From Streptomyces violaceoruber (lineage in GTDB: Bacteria; Actinomycetota; Actinomycetes; Streptomycetales; Streptomycetaceae), in the NCBI RefSeq assembly GCF_033406955.1, contig NZ_CP137734.1, positions 6,138,001 to 6,202,000 of the forward strand: a DNA stretch of 64,000 nucleotides. The letters are read 5' to 3'. This document shows positions 7,827 through 16,464 of this stretch, in pieces; positions within the stretch are counted from its first letter, which is position 1; each line of letters begins with the position of its first letter. Made by a program: the position numbers and the translations under genes. The notes below the pieces were generated by a model that saw only the letters and a list, made by a program, of their open reading frames with translations, ran no database searches and was not told where the DNA came from.

Positions 7827-8450
7827 TCAGGGGCGGGGTGCGCAGCCCAGGACGTGGGACTTCACGATCTCCGGGATGCGCGGGTCGCGGCGCCGGAACG
7901 CGGCGACCAGCTCCTCGTGCTCCTCCGCGTACGACTGCTGCACCGTCCCCAGCCACCGTATCGACAGCGCCGTGAACACCTCGATCCCCAGCCCCTCCCA
8001 GGTGTGCAGCAGCACCGAGTTGCCCGCCGCCCGCACCAGCTCCCGGTGGAAGCCCACCGTGTGCCGCACCTGGCCGGTGCCGTCGGAGACCCGGTCGGCC
8101 TCGTACAGCGCGGCGACGTGCGGCTCCAGGGCCGAGCAGTCCAGGGCGAGCCGGTCCGCCGCCAGCTCGGCCGCGATGGCCTCCAGACCGGCCCGGACGG
8201 GGTAGCTCTCCTCCAGGTCGGCGGCGGTCAGGTTGCGCACCCGCACGCCCTTGTTCGGCGCCGACTCGATCAGCCGCAGCGACTCCAGCTCCCGCAGTGC
8301 CTCCCGCACCGGCGTCTGGCTGACCTCCAGCTCGGTCGCGATCCGCCGCTCCACGATCCGCTCGCCCGGCTGCCAGCGCCCGCTGATGATCCCTTCCAGG
8401 ATGTGCTCGCGGATCTGTTCGCGCAGCGAGTGGACGACGGGCGCGGTCAT
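7827..8450 (-). CDS. GntR-family transcriptional regulator, FCD (FadR/VanR) subfamily
   Basis: A 207-residue protein. Residues about 8-72 form the GntR winged helix (LREQIREHILEGIISGRWQPG, ELEVSQTPVREALRELESLRLIE), followed by an all-helical FCD ligand domain. The FCD metal-site residues are partly visible (the conserved Asp in TAADLEESYPVRAGLE, His in VGFHRELVRAAGN, His in YAEEHEELVAAF). FCD regulators bind small carboxylates such as pyruvate, lactate or acyl-CoA. Start ATG 8450 has AAGGAG 7 bases upstream; the longer frame to 8519 has no such site. Its position directly upstream of aceE and downstream of sucB suggests a PdhR-like role; that is inference. Confidence 0.88.
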   Translation of the reverse strand: MTAPVVHSLREQIREHILEGIISGRWQPGERIVERRIATELEVSQTPVREALRELESLRLIESAPNKGVRVRNLTAADLEESYPVRAGLEAIAAELAADRLALDCSALEPHVAALYEADRVSDGTGQVRHTVGFHRELVRAAGNSVLLHTWEGLGIEVFTALSIRWLGTVQQSYAEEHEELVAAFRRRDPRIPEIVKSHVLGCAPRP

Positions 8451-8601
8451 GAGAGCTCCTTCGGGAGAGGGCCCCTTCGGCCCCCTGGGGGACTGACGTT
8501 TAGACAATACGGCCGTCACGGGGGGCGGGAAGGGCGCACGGGGGCGCTTTGACGCAGGTGAGACGAGACTTACACAGCGTGCCCCGGTCGAAACACGGCG
8601 A

Positions 8602-8633
8602 TGCCCCCGCCCGGGAACTTCCGGGCGGGGGCA
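8602..8633 (-). terminator. Terminator-like hairpin after sucB
   Basis: A perfect 13-bp stem TGCCCCCGCCCGG closed by GAACTT. It lies 27 bp past the sucB stop codon and upstream of gntR, so gntR and aceE are probably transcribed separately from lpd-sucB. Confidence 0.85.
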
Positions 8634-8659
8634 CCGTACAGGCCCACTGGCGAGGGTGA

Positions 8660-10447
8660 CTACAGGCCGAGCTCGACCTCGAACTCGCCCGCCTCCAGGA
8701 TCGCCTTGACCGCCGTCAGGTAGCGGGCGGCGTCGGCGCCGTCCACCAGACGGTGGTCGTAGGACAGGGTCAGGTACGTCATGTCGCGGACGCCGATGAC
8801 CGGGCCGTCCTCCGTCTCGATGACGGCCGGACGCTTGACCGTGGCACCGATGCCGAGGATGGCGACCTGGCCCGGCGGCACGATGATCGTGTCGAACAGC
8901 GCGCCGCGCGAACCGGTGTTGCTGATGGTGAAGGTCGCACCGGCCAGCTCGTCCGGGCTGATCTTGCTGGCCCGCACCTTGCCCGCCAGGTCGGCGGTCG
9001 CCTTGGCGATGCCGGCCAGGTTCAGGTCACCGGCGTTCTTGATGACCGGGGTCATCAGGCCCTTCTCGGAGTCCACCGCGATACCGATGTTCTCGGTGTC
9101 GAAGTAGGTGATGGTCCCCTCGGCCTCGTTGATCTTGGCGTTGACCGGGGCGTGGGCCTTGAGGGCCTGGGCCGCGGCCTTGACGAAGAACGGCATCGGG
9201 GAGAGCTTGACGCCCTCGCGCGCCGCGAACGCGTCCTTGGCACGGGCGCGCAGCTTCATCAGACGGGTGACGTCGACCTCGACGACCGACGACAGCTGGG
9301 CCTGCTCGTGCAGCGCCTTGACCATGTTGTCGCCGATGACCTTGCGGATGCGCGGCATCTTGACGGTCTGGCCACGCAGCGGGGAGGCCTCCAGGACGGG
9401 GGCCTTCTTCGCGGCGGGCGCGGCGGGGGCGGCGGCCGGAGCCGGGGCGGCGGCCTTCGCGGCCTCGGCGGCGGCGGCGACGTCCTGCTTGCGGATGCGG
9501 CCGCCGACGCCGGTGCCCTTGACGGTGGACAGGTCGACGCCGTTCTCGGCGGCGAGCTTGCGCACCAGCGGGGTGACGTAGGCGCCGTCGTCCACCGGCT
9601 GGGCGGCGGCCGGGGCAGCCGGAGCGGCGGCCGGGGCCGGCGCGGGCGCCGGAGCGGCGGGCTGCGGGGCCGGAGCCGCCGGCGCCTGCGGGGCCGGAGC
9701 CGGAGCGGCCTGCGCGGGAGCGGGGGCCGGAGCCGCCGGAGCCGGGGTGGGCTCGGGCTGGGCCGGGGCGGCCGGGGCCTCCTGGGCCGGGGCCGCGGGG
9801 GCGGCCGGGGCAGCCGCCGGGGCGGCACCCGCCGCACCGATGACGGCGAGCTTGGCGCCGACCTCGGCCGTCTCGTCCTCGCCGACCACGATCTCCAGCA
9901 GGGTGCCGGAGGCGGGGGCCGGGATCTCGGTGTCGACCTTGTCGGTCGAGACCTCGAGCAGCGGCTCGTCCTCCTCGACGCTGTCACCGACCGACTTCAG
10001 CCAGCGGGTGACGGTGCCCTCGGTGACGGACTCGCCGAGCGCGGGCAGGACCACGTCCGTGCCCTCGGCGGAGCCGCCGGCGGCGGCGTCGGCGGTGGGG
10101 GCGGGCGCCGGGGCGGCCTGCTCGGTGGAAGGGGCGGCCGGGGCGGGCTCGGGGGCCGGCTCGGCGACCTGCTCGGCCTGCGGGGCCGGGGCGGCGGCGG
10201 GGGCGCCGCTGCCGTCGTCGATCAGCGCCAGCTCGGCGCCGACCTCGACGGTCTCGTCCTCGGCGACCTTGATGGAGGACAGCACGCCCGAGGCGGGGGC
10301 CGGGATCTCGGTGTCGACCTTGTCGGTCGAGACCTCGAGCAACGGCTCGTCGGCCTCGACGCGCTCACCCTCGGCCTTCAGCCAGCGGGTGACGGTGCCC
10401 TCGGTGACGCTCTCGCCGAGCGCCGGAAGGGTTACGGAAACCGCCAT
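8660..10447 (-). CDS. sucB: 2-oxo acid dehydrogenase E2 (dihydrolipoamide acyltransferase), two lipoyl domains
   Basis: A 595-residue protein. Two near-identical lipoyl domains carry the lipoylated lysine in STDKVDTE at Lys43 and Lys170. Long Ala/Pro linkers follow, then the E3/E1-binding domain (VTPLVRKLAAENGVD, GGRIRKQDV, about 285-325). The catalytic CoA-dependent acyltransferase domain ends in SYDHRLVDGADAARYL, where His and Asp are the active site. In actinobacteria one such E2 commonly serves both pyruvate and 2-oxoglutarate dehydrogenase in a mixed complex, so the name sucB does not exclude acetyl transfer for AceE. ATG 10447 is preceded by AAGGAG at good spacing. It follows lpd by 63 bp, probably one transcript. 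Confidence 0.93.
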   Translation of the reverse strand: MAVSVTLPALGESVTEGTVTRWLKAEGERVEADEPLLEVSTDKVDTEIPAPASGVLSSIKVAEDETVEVGAELALIDDGSGAPAAAPAPQAEQVAEPAPEPAPAAPSTEQAAPAPAPTADAAAGGSAEGTDVVLPALGESVTEGTVTRWLKSVGDSVEEDEPLLEVSTDKVDTEIPAPASGTLLEIVVGEDETAEVGAKLAVIGAAGAAPAAAPAAPAAPAQEAPAAPAQPEPTPAPAAPAPAPAQAAPAPAPQAPAAPAPQPAAPAPAPAPAAAPAAPAAAQPVDDGAYVTPLVRKLAAENGVDLSTVKGTGVGGRIRKQDVAAAAEAAKAAAPAPAAAPAAPAAKKAPVLEASPLRGQTVKMPRIRKVIGDNMVKALHEQAQLSSVVEVDVTRLMKLRARAKDAFAAREGVKLSPMPFFVKAAAQALKAHAPVNAKINEAEGTITYFDTENIGIAVDSEKGLMTPVIKNAGDLNLAGIAKATADLAGKVRASKISPDELAGATFTISNTGSRGALFDTIIVPPGQVAILGIGATVKRPAVIETEDGPVIGVRDMTYLTLSYDHRLVDGADAARYLTAVKAILEAGEFEVELGL

Positions 10448-10510
10448 GGTTTCGGTTGCTCCTTACGAAATTGCGGAAGTCTGTGTCGTCGCGCCCGAAG
10501 ACCGAAGCGG

Positions 10511-11899
10511 TCAGTCGTGCATGTGGAGCGGCTTGCCGGCCAGCGCCAGGTGGGCCTCGCCGAGCGCCTCGTTCTGCGTCGGGTGGGCGTGGATGAGCTG
10601 GGCCACCTCGGCCGGCAGCGCCTCCCAGTTGTAGATCAGCTGCGCCTCGCCGACCTGCTCGCCCATGCGGTCGCCGACCATGTGGACGCCGACCACGGCG
10701 CCGTCCTTGACCTGGACCAGCTTGATCTCGCCCGCGGTCTTCAGGATGCGGCTCTTGCCGTTGCCGCCCAGCGGGAACTTGATCGAGACGACCTTGTCCG
10801 CGCCGTAGACCTCCTTCGCCCTGGCCTCGGTGAGACCGACGGAGGCGACCTCCGGGTGGCAGTACGTCACCCGCGGCACGCCGTCGTAGTCGACCGGCAC
10901 GGTCTTGAGGCCGGCGAGCCGCTCCGCCACCAGGATGCCCTCGGCGAAGCCGACGTGCGCGAGCTGGAGGGTGGGAACGAGGTCACCGACGGCGGAGATG
11001 GTCGGGACGTTGGTCCGCATGTACTCGTCGACGAGGACGAAGCCGCGGTCCGTCGCGACGCCGTTCTCCTCGTAGCCCAGGCCCTGCGAGACGGGGCCGC
11101 GGCCGATGGCGACGAGCAGGACCTCGGCCTCGAACTCCTTGCCGTCGGCGAGGGTGACCTTGACGCCGTCCTGGGTGTACTCGGCCTTCTGGAAGAAGGT
11201 GCCCAGGTTGAACTTGATGCCCCGCTTGCGGAAGGCGCGCTCCAGGAGCTTGGAGCTGTTCTCGTCCTCGACCGGAACGAGGTGCTTGAGGCCCTCGATG
11301 ACCGTGACCTCGGAACCGAAGGACTTCCACGCGGAGGCGAACTCGACGCCGATGACGCCGCCGCCCAGCACGATCGCGGACTTCGGCACGCGGTCGAGCG
11401 TGAGGGCGTGGTCCGAGGAGATGATCCGGTTGCCGTCGATCTCCAGGCCCGGCAGGGTCTTCGGCACGGAGCCGGTCGCCAGCAGGACGTGGCGGCCCTG
11501 GACACGCTGGCCGTTGACGTCCACCGAGGTGGGGGAGGAGAGCCGGCCCTCACCCTCGATGTAGGTGATCTTGCGGGAGGCGACCAGACCCTGCAGGCCC
11601 TTGTACAGGCCGGCGATCACCTCGTCCTTGTACTTGTGCACGCCGGCCATGTCGACGCCCTCGAAGGACGTCTTGACGCCGAACTGCTCGCTCTCGCGGG
11701 ACTGGTCGGCGACCTCGCCCGCGTGGAGCAGGGCCTTGGTGGGAATGCAACCGTTGTGAAGGCAGGTGCCGCCGAGCTTGTTCTTCTCGATCAGGGCGAC
11801 GTCCAGGCCCAGCTGCGCCCCGCGCAGGGCCGCGGCGTAACCACCGCTGCCACCGCCGAGGATCACTAGGTCGAAAACGGTGCTGGCGTCGTTCGCCAC
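10511..11899 (-). CDS. lpd: Dihydrolipoyl dehydrogenase (E3)
   Basis: A 462-residue FAD flavoprotein that reoxidises dihydrolipoyl groups of E2 with NAD+. The FAD dinucleotide loop LVILGGGSGGYAAAL is at residues 11-25. The redox-active disulfide is Cys46 and Cys51 in GGTCLHNGCIPTK. A second NAD Rossmann motif (VLGGGVIGVEFAS) and the C-terminal dimer-interface HAHPTQNEALGEA with the catalytic His-Glu are present. The start is GTG 11899 with GGAGG 8 bases upstream; the frame continues to 12013 but that part lacks family similarity. It lies just upstream of sucB on the same strand, forming the E3-E2 pair of the 2-oxo acid dehydrogenase complex. Confidence 0.95.
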   Translation of the reverse strand: MANDASTVFDLVILGGGSGGYAAALRGAQLGLDVALIEKNKLGGTCLHNGCIPTKALLHAGEVADQSRESEQFGVKTSFEGVDMAGVHKYKDEVIAGLYKGLQGLVASRKITYIEGEGRLSSPTSVDVNGQRVQGRHVLLATGSVPKTLPGLEIDGNRIISSDHALTLDRVPKSAIVLGGGVIGVEFASAWKSFGSEVTVIEGLKHLVPVEDENSSKLLERAFRKRGIKFNLGTFFQKAEYTQDGVKVTLADGKEFEAEVLLVAIGRGPVSQGLGYEENGVATDRGFVLVDEYMRTNVPTISAVGDLVPTLQLAHVGFAEGILVAERLAGLKTVPVDYDGVPRVTYCHPEVASVGLTEARAKEVYGADKVVSIKFPLGGNGKSRILKTAGEIKLVQVKDGAVVGVHMVGDRMGEQVGEAQLIYNWEALPAEVAQLIHAHPTQNEALGEAHLALAGKPLHMHD

Positions 11900-12121
11900 G
11901 TCACGTCCTCCATGCATGTGCGCCACGCCGGTCTCCAGTGACCGGTCGGCGGCTGGTGTCCGGCCGCTCATTGTTCTCGGCCCTTGGGTGGGCCCTGTCC
12001 TGCCGGGCTCCATCTTCGCACTTGTGAGAGGCGAACGAGACGTGGGGCCGGGGTGTGAGACACCCCACGTTCACGTGAGCGGAACAGCAGGCTGCACTTG
12101 TCACCCACGCCAGGACACCCC

Positions 12122-12205
12122 GTCAGGGGCGCGGGGAACCGCGCGACGAGCCACGACGGACCCGCGGCCGCACGGTCACCCGCGCCCGGCAACCCCTCAG
12201 GCGCC
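12122..12205 (+). repeat. Short gene-end repeat, family 2
   Basis: Starts GTCAGGGGCGCGGGGAACC, then GCGCGACGAGCCACGACGGACC and a GC-rich tail. The same head and middle occur inverted at 54455-54512 and as a fragment at 7783. It lies just beyond the pepA stop. The 316-bp gap 11900-12215 otherwise contains only the lpd leader, where I see no clear promoter hexamers. Confidence 0.7.
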
Positions 12206-12215
12206 TCCGGCCCGG

Positions 12216-13769
12216 CTAGCCCAGCTCACCCGCGGCCGCCAGCTCGGCAACCCGCACCAGCGTCCGCACCGCCGTCCCCGTACCGCCCTTCGGCGTGTAC
12301 CCGAAGGGCCCGCCCTCGTTGAAGGCCGGACCCGCGATGTCCAGGTGCGCCCAGGTGATGCCCTCGCCGACGAACTCCCGCAGGAAGAGACCGGCCACCA
12401 GGCCGCCGCCCATCCGCTCGCCCATGTTCGCGATGTCCGCGGTCGGCGAGTCCATGCCCTTGCGCAGGTGCTCCGGCAGCGGCATCGGCCAGGCCGGCTC
12501 GCCGGACTCCTCCGCCGCCTCGTGCACCGCGGAGCGGAACGCGTCGTCGTTCGCCATGATCCCGTACGTGCGGCTGCCCAGCGCCAGCATCATCGCGCCC
12601 GTCAGCGTCGCCACGTCGATGATCGCGTCCGGCTCGTCCTGCGAGGCCGCCCACAGCGCGTCGGCGAGCACCAGCCGGCCCTCGGCGTCGGTGTTGAGCA
12701 CCTCCACCGTCTTGCCGCTGTACATGCGCAGCACGTCACCCGGGCGCGTCGCCGAGCCCGACGGCATGTTCTCGGCCAGCGCCAGCCAGCCGGTCACGTT
12801 GACCTCCAGGCCGAGCCGCGCGGCGGCGACCACCGCGGCGAACACGGCGGCGGCGCCGGCCATGTCGCACTTCATCGTCTCGTTGTGGCCGGCCGGCTTC
12901 AGCGAGATGCCGCCCGAGTCGTAGGTGATGCCCTTGCCGACGAAGGCGAGGGACTTCTTCGCCTTGGGCGAGGTGTACGACAGCTTCACCAGCCGCGGAC
13001 CCGACGCCGAACCGGCGCCGACGCCGAGGATGCCGCCGTAGCCGCCCTTGACGAGCGCCTTCTCGTCGAGCACCTGCACCTTGATGCCGTGCTCCTTGGC
13101 GGCCGCCTGCGCCACCGCCGCGAAGGCCTCCGGGTCGAGGTCGTTCGGCGGGGTGTTGACCAGGTCGCGGGCGCGGTTCAGCTCCTCGGCGACGGCCGTG
13201 GCACGCTCGATCGCCGCCTTGTACGCCTTGTCGCGGGGCTTGCCGCCGAGCAGCGCGGCCTCCGCCAGCGGGGCCTTGCCGTTGCCGTTGGCCTTCGCCT
13301 TGGCACCCTTGGCCTCCTTGGCCTCCTTGGCCGACGCCTTGTACGCGTCGAAGGAGTACGCGCCGAGCAGCAGGCCCTCGGCGACGACACCGGCGTCGGC
13401 GGCCTCGGCGAGCGGCAGGGCGAAGGCGGCCTTCTTGGCGCCGGCCAGGGCGCGGGCGGCCGCGCCGGCGGCCCGGCGCAGCGCCTCGGGGTCGAAACCG
13501 GCGTCCTTCTCGGGCTCGGCACCGAGGCCCACCGCCACGACGACGGGAGCCTTGAAGCCGGACGGAGCGGGCAGCTTCGTCACCTCGCCCTCGGCACCTG
13601 AGGCGCCGAGGGTCTCCAGGACGGCGGCGAGCCGGCCGTCGTACGCCTTGTCCACGGCCTCGGCGCCCGGGGCGACGGACGGGCCGCCTGCGCCCTTGGC
13701 GACGCCGATCACGATCGCGTCGGCCCGCAGGCCGGGCGCCGCGGCGGTGGAGAGAGTGAGAGCAGTCAC
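12216..13769 (-). CDS. pepA: Leucyl (cytosol) aminopeptidase, M17 family
   Basis: A 517-residue protein. The C-terminal M17 catalytic domain shows the metal/active-site signature NTDAEGRLVLADAL, the upstream metal and catalytic motif VGKGITYDSGGISLKP with the catalytic Lys, and CDMAGAAAVF. The N-terminal third is Ala-rich and only weakly conserved, as usual for the family. It releases N-terminal residues from peptides as a two-metal hexamer in the cytoplasm. The start is GTG 13769; a weak AGCGAGA precedes it, so the exact start is not certain. It diverges from the GH114 lipoprotein gene and is not obviously linked to the lpd-sucB unit beyond being upstream on the same strand. Confidence 0.92.
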   Translation of the reverse strand: MTALTLSTAAAPGLRADAIVIGVAKGAGGPSVAPGAEAVDKAYDGRLAAVLETLGASGAEGEVTKLPAPSGFKAPVVVAVGLGAEPEKDAGFDPEALRRAAGAAARALAGAKKAAFALPLAEAADAGVVAEGLLLGAYSFDAYKASAKEAKEAKGAKAKANGNGKAPLAEAALLGGKPRDKAYKAAIERATAVAEELNRARDLVNTPPNDLDPEAFAAVAQAAAKEHGIKVQVLDEKALVKGGYGGILGVGAGSASGPRLVKLSYTSPKAKKSLAFVGKGITYDSGGISLKPAGHNETMKCDMAGAAAVFAAVVAAARLGLEVNVTGWLALAENMPSGSATRPGDVLRMYSGKTVEVLNTDAEGRLVLADALWAASQDEPDAIIDVATLTGAMMLALGSRTYGIMANDDAFRSAVHEAAEESGEPAWPMPLPEHLRKGMDSPTADIANMGERMGGGLVAGLFLREFVGEGITWAHLDIAGPAFNEGGPFGYTPKGGTGTAVRTLVRVAELAAAGELG

Positions 13770-13931
13770 GGTGGTGAAATCTCGCTTCCGTATGAAGTCT
13801 GGTGTGGCCGAATGCGGGTGGGTCGACCGGGCCCGACATCCGACCCTAGATCCCTCCTGCGATGCGGTCCTCGCCTGGGCAGGCGAACACTCGGCACGAG
13901 CCTACGCTCGCGCACGGGCGCGCTCCCTCCC

Positions 13932-13956
13932 GCGGGGCCGTGGTTTCCCCGCGGCT
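13932..13956. other. Perfect hairpin in the pepA/GH114 divergent gap
   Basis: CCGCGGGG and CCCCGCGG form an 8-bp perfect stem around a 9-base loop, about 70 bases before the GH114 start. It could act in the leader of either divergent gene. No protein-binding motif is recognised. Confidence 0.5.
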
Positions 13957-14023
13957 GTGCGGGTGGGGGATCATTCCGGGGGGCATGCCGCCCACCCCCC
14001 TTCCGCACTCTGGAGCACTTCCC

Positions 14024-14863
14024 GTGAGACGTCCGGTCCTGCCGACAGCCCTTCTCCTGCTGCTGCTTGCCGGCTGCACGTCGGCACCCGGTGGTGACGG
14101 CGGCGTCGGCGGCGTCGGCGGTGAGGGCGGTGAGGGCGGTGACGGCGGCGTCGGCGCGACCGCCGGCCACTGGCGGCCGACGCCCGGCACCGCCTGGCAG
14201 TGGCAGCTCAGCGGCAGGCTGGACACCTCCGTCGACGTACCGGTCTACGACATCGACGGCTTCGACCACGACGAAGCCACGGTCGCCGGCCTGCACGACG
14301 ACGGGCGCAAGGTCATCTGCTACGTCTCCACCGGCGCCTGGGAGGACTTCCGGCCCGACGCCGACGCGTTCCCCAAGAAGGTGCTGGGCAAGGGCAACGG
14401 CTGGGAGGGCGAGCGGTGGCTGGACATCCGCGCGACGGACGTCCTGGAGCCGCTGATGGCCGAGCGCCTCGACATGTGCCGCGACAAGGGCTTCGACGCC
14501 GTGGAGCCGGACAACATGGACGGCTACAAGAACGACACCGGCTTCCCGCTCACCGGCGACGACCAGCTCCGCTACAACCGGCTGATCGCGAAGCTCGCCC
14601 ACGACCGCGGGATGGCCGTCGGGCTGAAGAACGACCTGGACCAGATCCCGGACCTGGTCGACGACTTCGACTTCGCCGTCAACGAACAGTGCGCCCAGTA
14701 CGGCGAGTGCGCCGACAACCGGCCGTTCGTCGACGCGGACAAGGCGGTGTTCCACGTCGAGTACGAGCTGCCGACCGAGCGCTTCTGCGCCGACTCCCGC
14801 GAGCTGCGGCTCAGTTCGATGCTGAAGAAGTACGAACTGGACGCGTGGCGGGAGGCCTGCTGA
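14024..14863 (+). CDS. Secreted GH114-type glycosidase lipoprotein (endo-alpha-1,4-polygalactosaminidase-like)
   Basis: A 279-residue protein. A signal peptide with lipobox LAGC (Cys near residue 17) is followed by a low-complexity Gly/Asp/Val/Glu linker encoded by tandem 9-base-like repeats. A TIM-barrel of the GH114/TM1410 family follows: WQWQLSG, YDIDGFD, VICYVSTGAWEDFRPD, GFDAVEPDNMDGY (likely catalytic acidic residues) and GLKNDLDQIPD. The prototype of the family cleaves alpha-1,4-polygalactosamine, and related domains act on exopolysaccharides such as Pel. The start is GTG 14024 with GGAG 8 bases upstream; upstream frame extension to 13862 is unlikely. The gene is convergent with cobS, whose stop is 17 bp away. 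The substrate here is unknown. Confidence 0.82.
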   Translation: MRRPVLPTALLLLLLAGCTSAPGGDGGVGGVGGEGGEGGDGGVGATAGHWRPTPGTAWQWQLSGRLDTSVDVPVYDIDGFDHDEATVAGLHDDGRKVICYVSTGAWEDFRPDADAFPKKVLGKGNGWEGERWLDIRATDVLEPLMAERLDMCRDKGFDAVEPDNMDGYKNDTGFPLTGDDQLRYNRLIAKLAHDRGMAVGLKNDLDQIPDLVDDFDFAVNEQCAQYGECADNRPFVDADKAVFHVEYELPTERFCADSRELRLSSMLKKYELDAWREAC

Positions 14864-14880
14864 GCCCGTGAGCCCGCGGC

Positions 14881-15663
14881 TCAGCCGAGGACGAGGACCA
14901 CGAGGGCGGTGGTGGCCGCCGTCTCCGCCACGCCGCCGAAGACGTCGCCCGTGACCCCGCCGAAGCGGCGGACGCAGTGGCGCAGGAGGAGTTCGGCCAC
15001 CGCGACGGCGCACACCACGGCGAGCGCCGTGCGCAGCGCGTCGTACGGGCCCAGGTACGCGCCCGCCGCCGCGCCGGCGAGGGTGACGGCCGCCGTCGCG
15101 GCCAGCGCCCCGCCGGCCGGTACCACCCCGGCGACCGCCGCGCCCAGGCCCTCCGGGCGGGCGGCGGGCACTCCGGTGCGGGCCGCCGTCGTGAGCGCCA
15201 GCCGGGCGGCGGTCGCCGACACCACGGCGGCGAGCGCGCCCCGCGCCCACGAGCCGTCGTAGGCCTGCGCGAGGGCGGCCACCTGGGCGAGGAGCGTGAA
15301 CAGCAGGGCGAGCACGCCGAACGGTCCGATGTCCGACTGCTTCATGATCCGCAGGGCGTCCTCGGCGGGCTTGCCGCTGCCCAGTCCGTCGGCGGTGTCG
15401 GCCAGTCCGTCCAGGTGCAGTCCGCGCGTGAGTACGGCGGGGACGGCGGCCGTGGCGACCGCGGCGAGCAGGGTCCCGGCGCCCAGGGCGAGCAGCAGGA
15501 GCCCGGCGGCCGCGGCGGCGGCACCGACGGCCAGCCCGGCCAGCGGCGCGCACAGCATGCCGCCGCGCGCGGCGTCCCGGTCCCAGCGGGTCACCTTGAC
15601 CGGGAGCACGGTGAGGGTGCCGAAGGCGAAACGGAGGCCGTCGGGGGAGGGGGTCCTGAGCAC
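14881..15663 (-). CDS. cobS: Adenosylcobinamide-GDP ribazoletransferase (cobalamin synthase)
   Basis: A 260-residue polytopic membrane protein. It begins with the family's N-terminal LRFAFGTLTVLPV and carries the diagnostic segment GLHLDGLADTADGLGSG, in which Asp residues bind Mg2+ and the substrate phosphate, then MKQSDIGPFGVLAL. About six hydrophobic helices follow. It joins adenosylcobinamide-GDP to alpha-ribazole (or its phosphate) to finish adenosylcobalamin. CobT and CobU, the two partner activities, lie within 5 kb on the same strand but are separated by other genes, so this is a loose cluster rather than one operon. I found no cobalamin riboswitch upstream of any of them. The GTG start at 15663 lacks an obvious ribosome binding site. 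Confidence 0.9.
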   Translation of the reverse strand: MLRTPSPDGLRFAFGTLTVLPVKVTRWDRDAARGGMLCAPLAGLAVGAAAAAAGLLLLALGAGTLLAAVATAAVPAVLTRGLHLDGLADTADGLGSGKPAEDALRIMKQSDIGPFGVLALLFTLLAQVAALAQAYDGSWARGALAAVVSATAARLALTTAARTGVPAARPEGLGAAVAGVVPAGGALAATAAVTLAGAAAGAYLGPYDALRTALAVVCAVAVAELLLRHCVRRFGGVTGDVFGGVAETAATTALVVLVLG

Positions 15664-15723
15664 CGGCGCAGACTACCCGGCGGTCGGCGGGGTGCGGGCG
15701 GGTGCTGGGGATAAAGTGCGCAT

Positions 15724-16464
15724 ATGGGAGATTGGTGGCAGCGCAACATCATGGAGCCGGGCAAGCTGCCGCTGCTCCTCGCGCTGGCGGCGTTCGTGCT
15801 GACGTTCGCGGTCACCCGGGTGATCACCCGTCTGATCCGGGCGGGCAAGGGGCCCTTCGGGAACGTCAAGGCGGGCGGGGTGCACATCCACCACGTCGTC
15901 CCGGGGGTCGTGCTCACCGTCGTCGGCGGCTTCGGCGCGGTCGCGGGGGGCCGGCACGGGGTCTGGTCGGCTCTCGCGGCGGTGGTCTTCGGTATCGGGG
16001 CGGGGCTGGTCCTGGACGAGTTCGCGCTGATCCTGCACCTCGACGACGTGTACTGGAGCGAGGCGGGGCGCAAGAGCGTGGAGGCCGTGGTGCTCACCGC
16101 GGCGCTGGTCGGGCTGGTGCTGGCGGGGTTCACGCCGTTCGGTGTCGACGGGATGTCCCAGGACGAGTTGCAGGACCGCGCGAACGTCATCGCGACCGTC
16201 GCGGGGAACTTCCTGTTCTCCCTCCTCGCCCTGGCCAAGGGCAAGGCACGGCTGGCGATCTTCGGGGTCATCGTGCCCTTGATCGCTCTGGTCGGCGCGG
16301 TTCGCCTGGCCCGGCCGGGCTCTCCGTGGGCCCGCCGGTTCTACGCCCGCCGGCCGCGGGCCCGCGCTCGGGCCCGGCTGCGCGCCGAACGCCACGACCG
16401 CCGCTGGTCCGGACCGCGCCGGGTCGTCCAGGACTGGATCGGCGGGCGCCCGGATCCGCGGTGA
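15724..16464 (+). CDS. Conserved polytopic membrane protein of unknown function
   Basis: A 246-residue protein with about six hydrophobic segments: roughly 17-35, 58-75, 80-98, 120-140, 160-175 and 183-198. A basic, Arg-rich cytoplasmic tail (about 200-246) follows. Two striking conserved-looking motifs sit in or beside the membrane: KAGGVHIHHVVPG (His cluster, residues about 50-62) and LDEFALILHLDDVYWS (about 97-112). The His/Asp/Glu pattern suggests a metal site or intramembrane enzyme, but I know no assigned family and give no function. It diverges from cobS with a 60-bp gap. Its TGA stop is the first bases of repeat copy B. The ATG at 15724 lacks a good Shine-Dalgarno sequence. Confidence 0.82.
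   Translation: MGDWWQRNIMEPGKLPLLLALAAFVLTFAVTRVITRLIRAGKGPFGNVKAGGVHIHHVVPGVVLTVVGGFGAVAGGRHGVWSALAAVVFGIGAGLVLDEFALILHLDDVYWSEAGRKSVEAVVLTAALVGLVLAGFTPFGVDGMSQDELQDRANVIATVAGNFLFSLLALAKGKARLAIFGVIVPLIALVGAVRLARPGSPWARRFYARRPRARARARLRAERHDRRWSGPRRVVQDWIGGRPDPR

Noticed and set aside
8753..11869. 1038-codon plus-strand frame opposite sucB and lpd
   Set aside because: Low-complexity Gly/Arg translation with no motifs; both genes beneath are certain.
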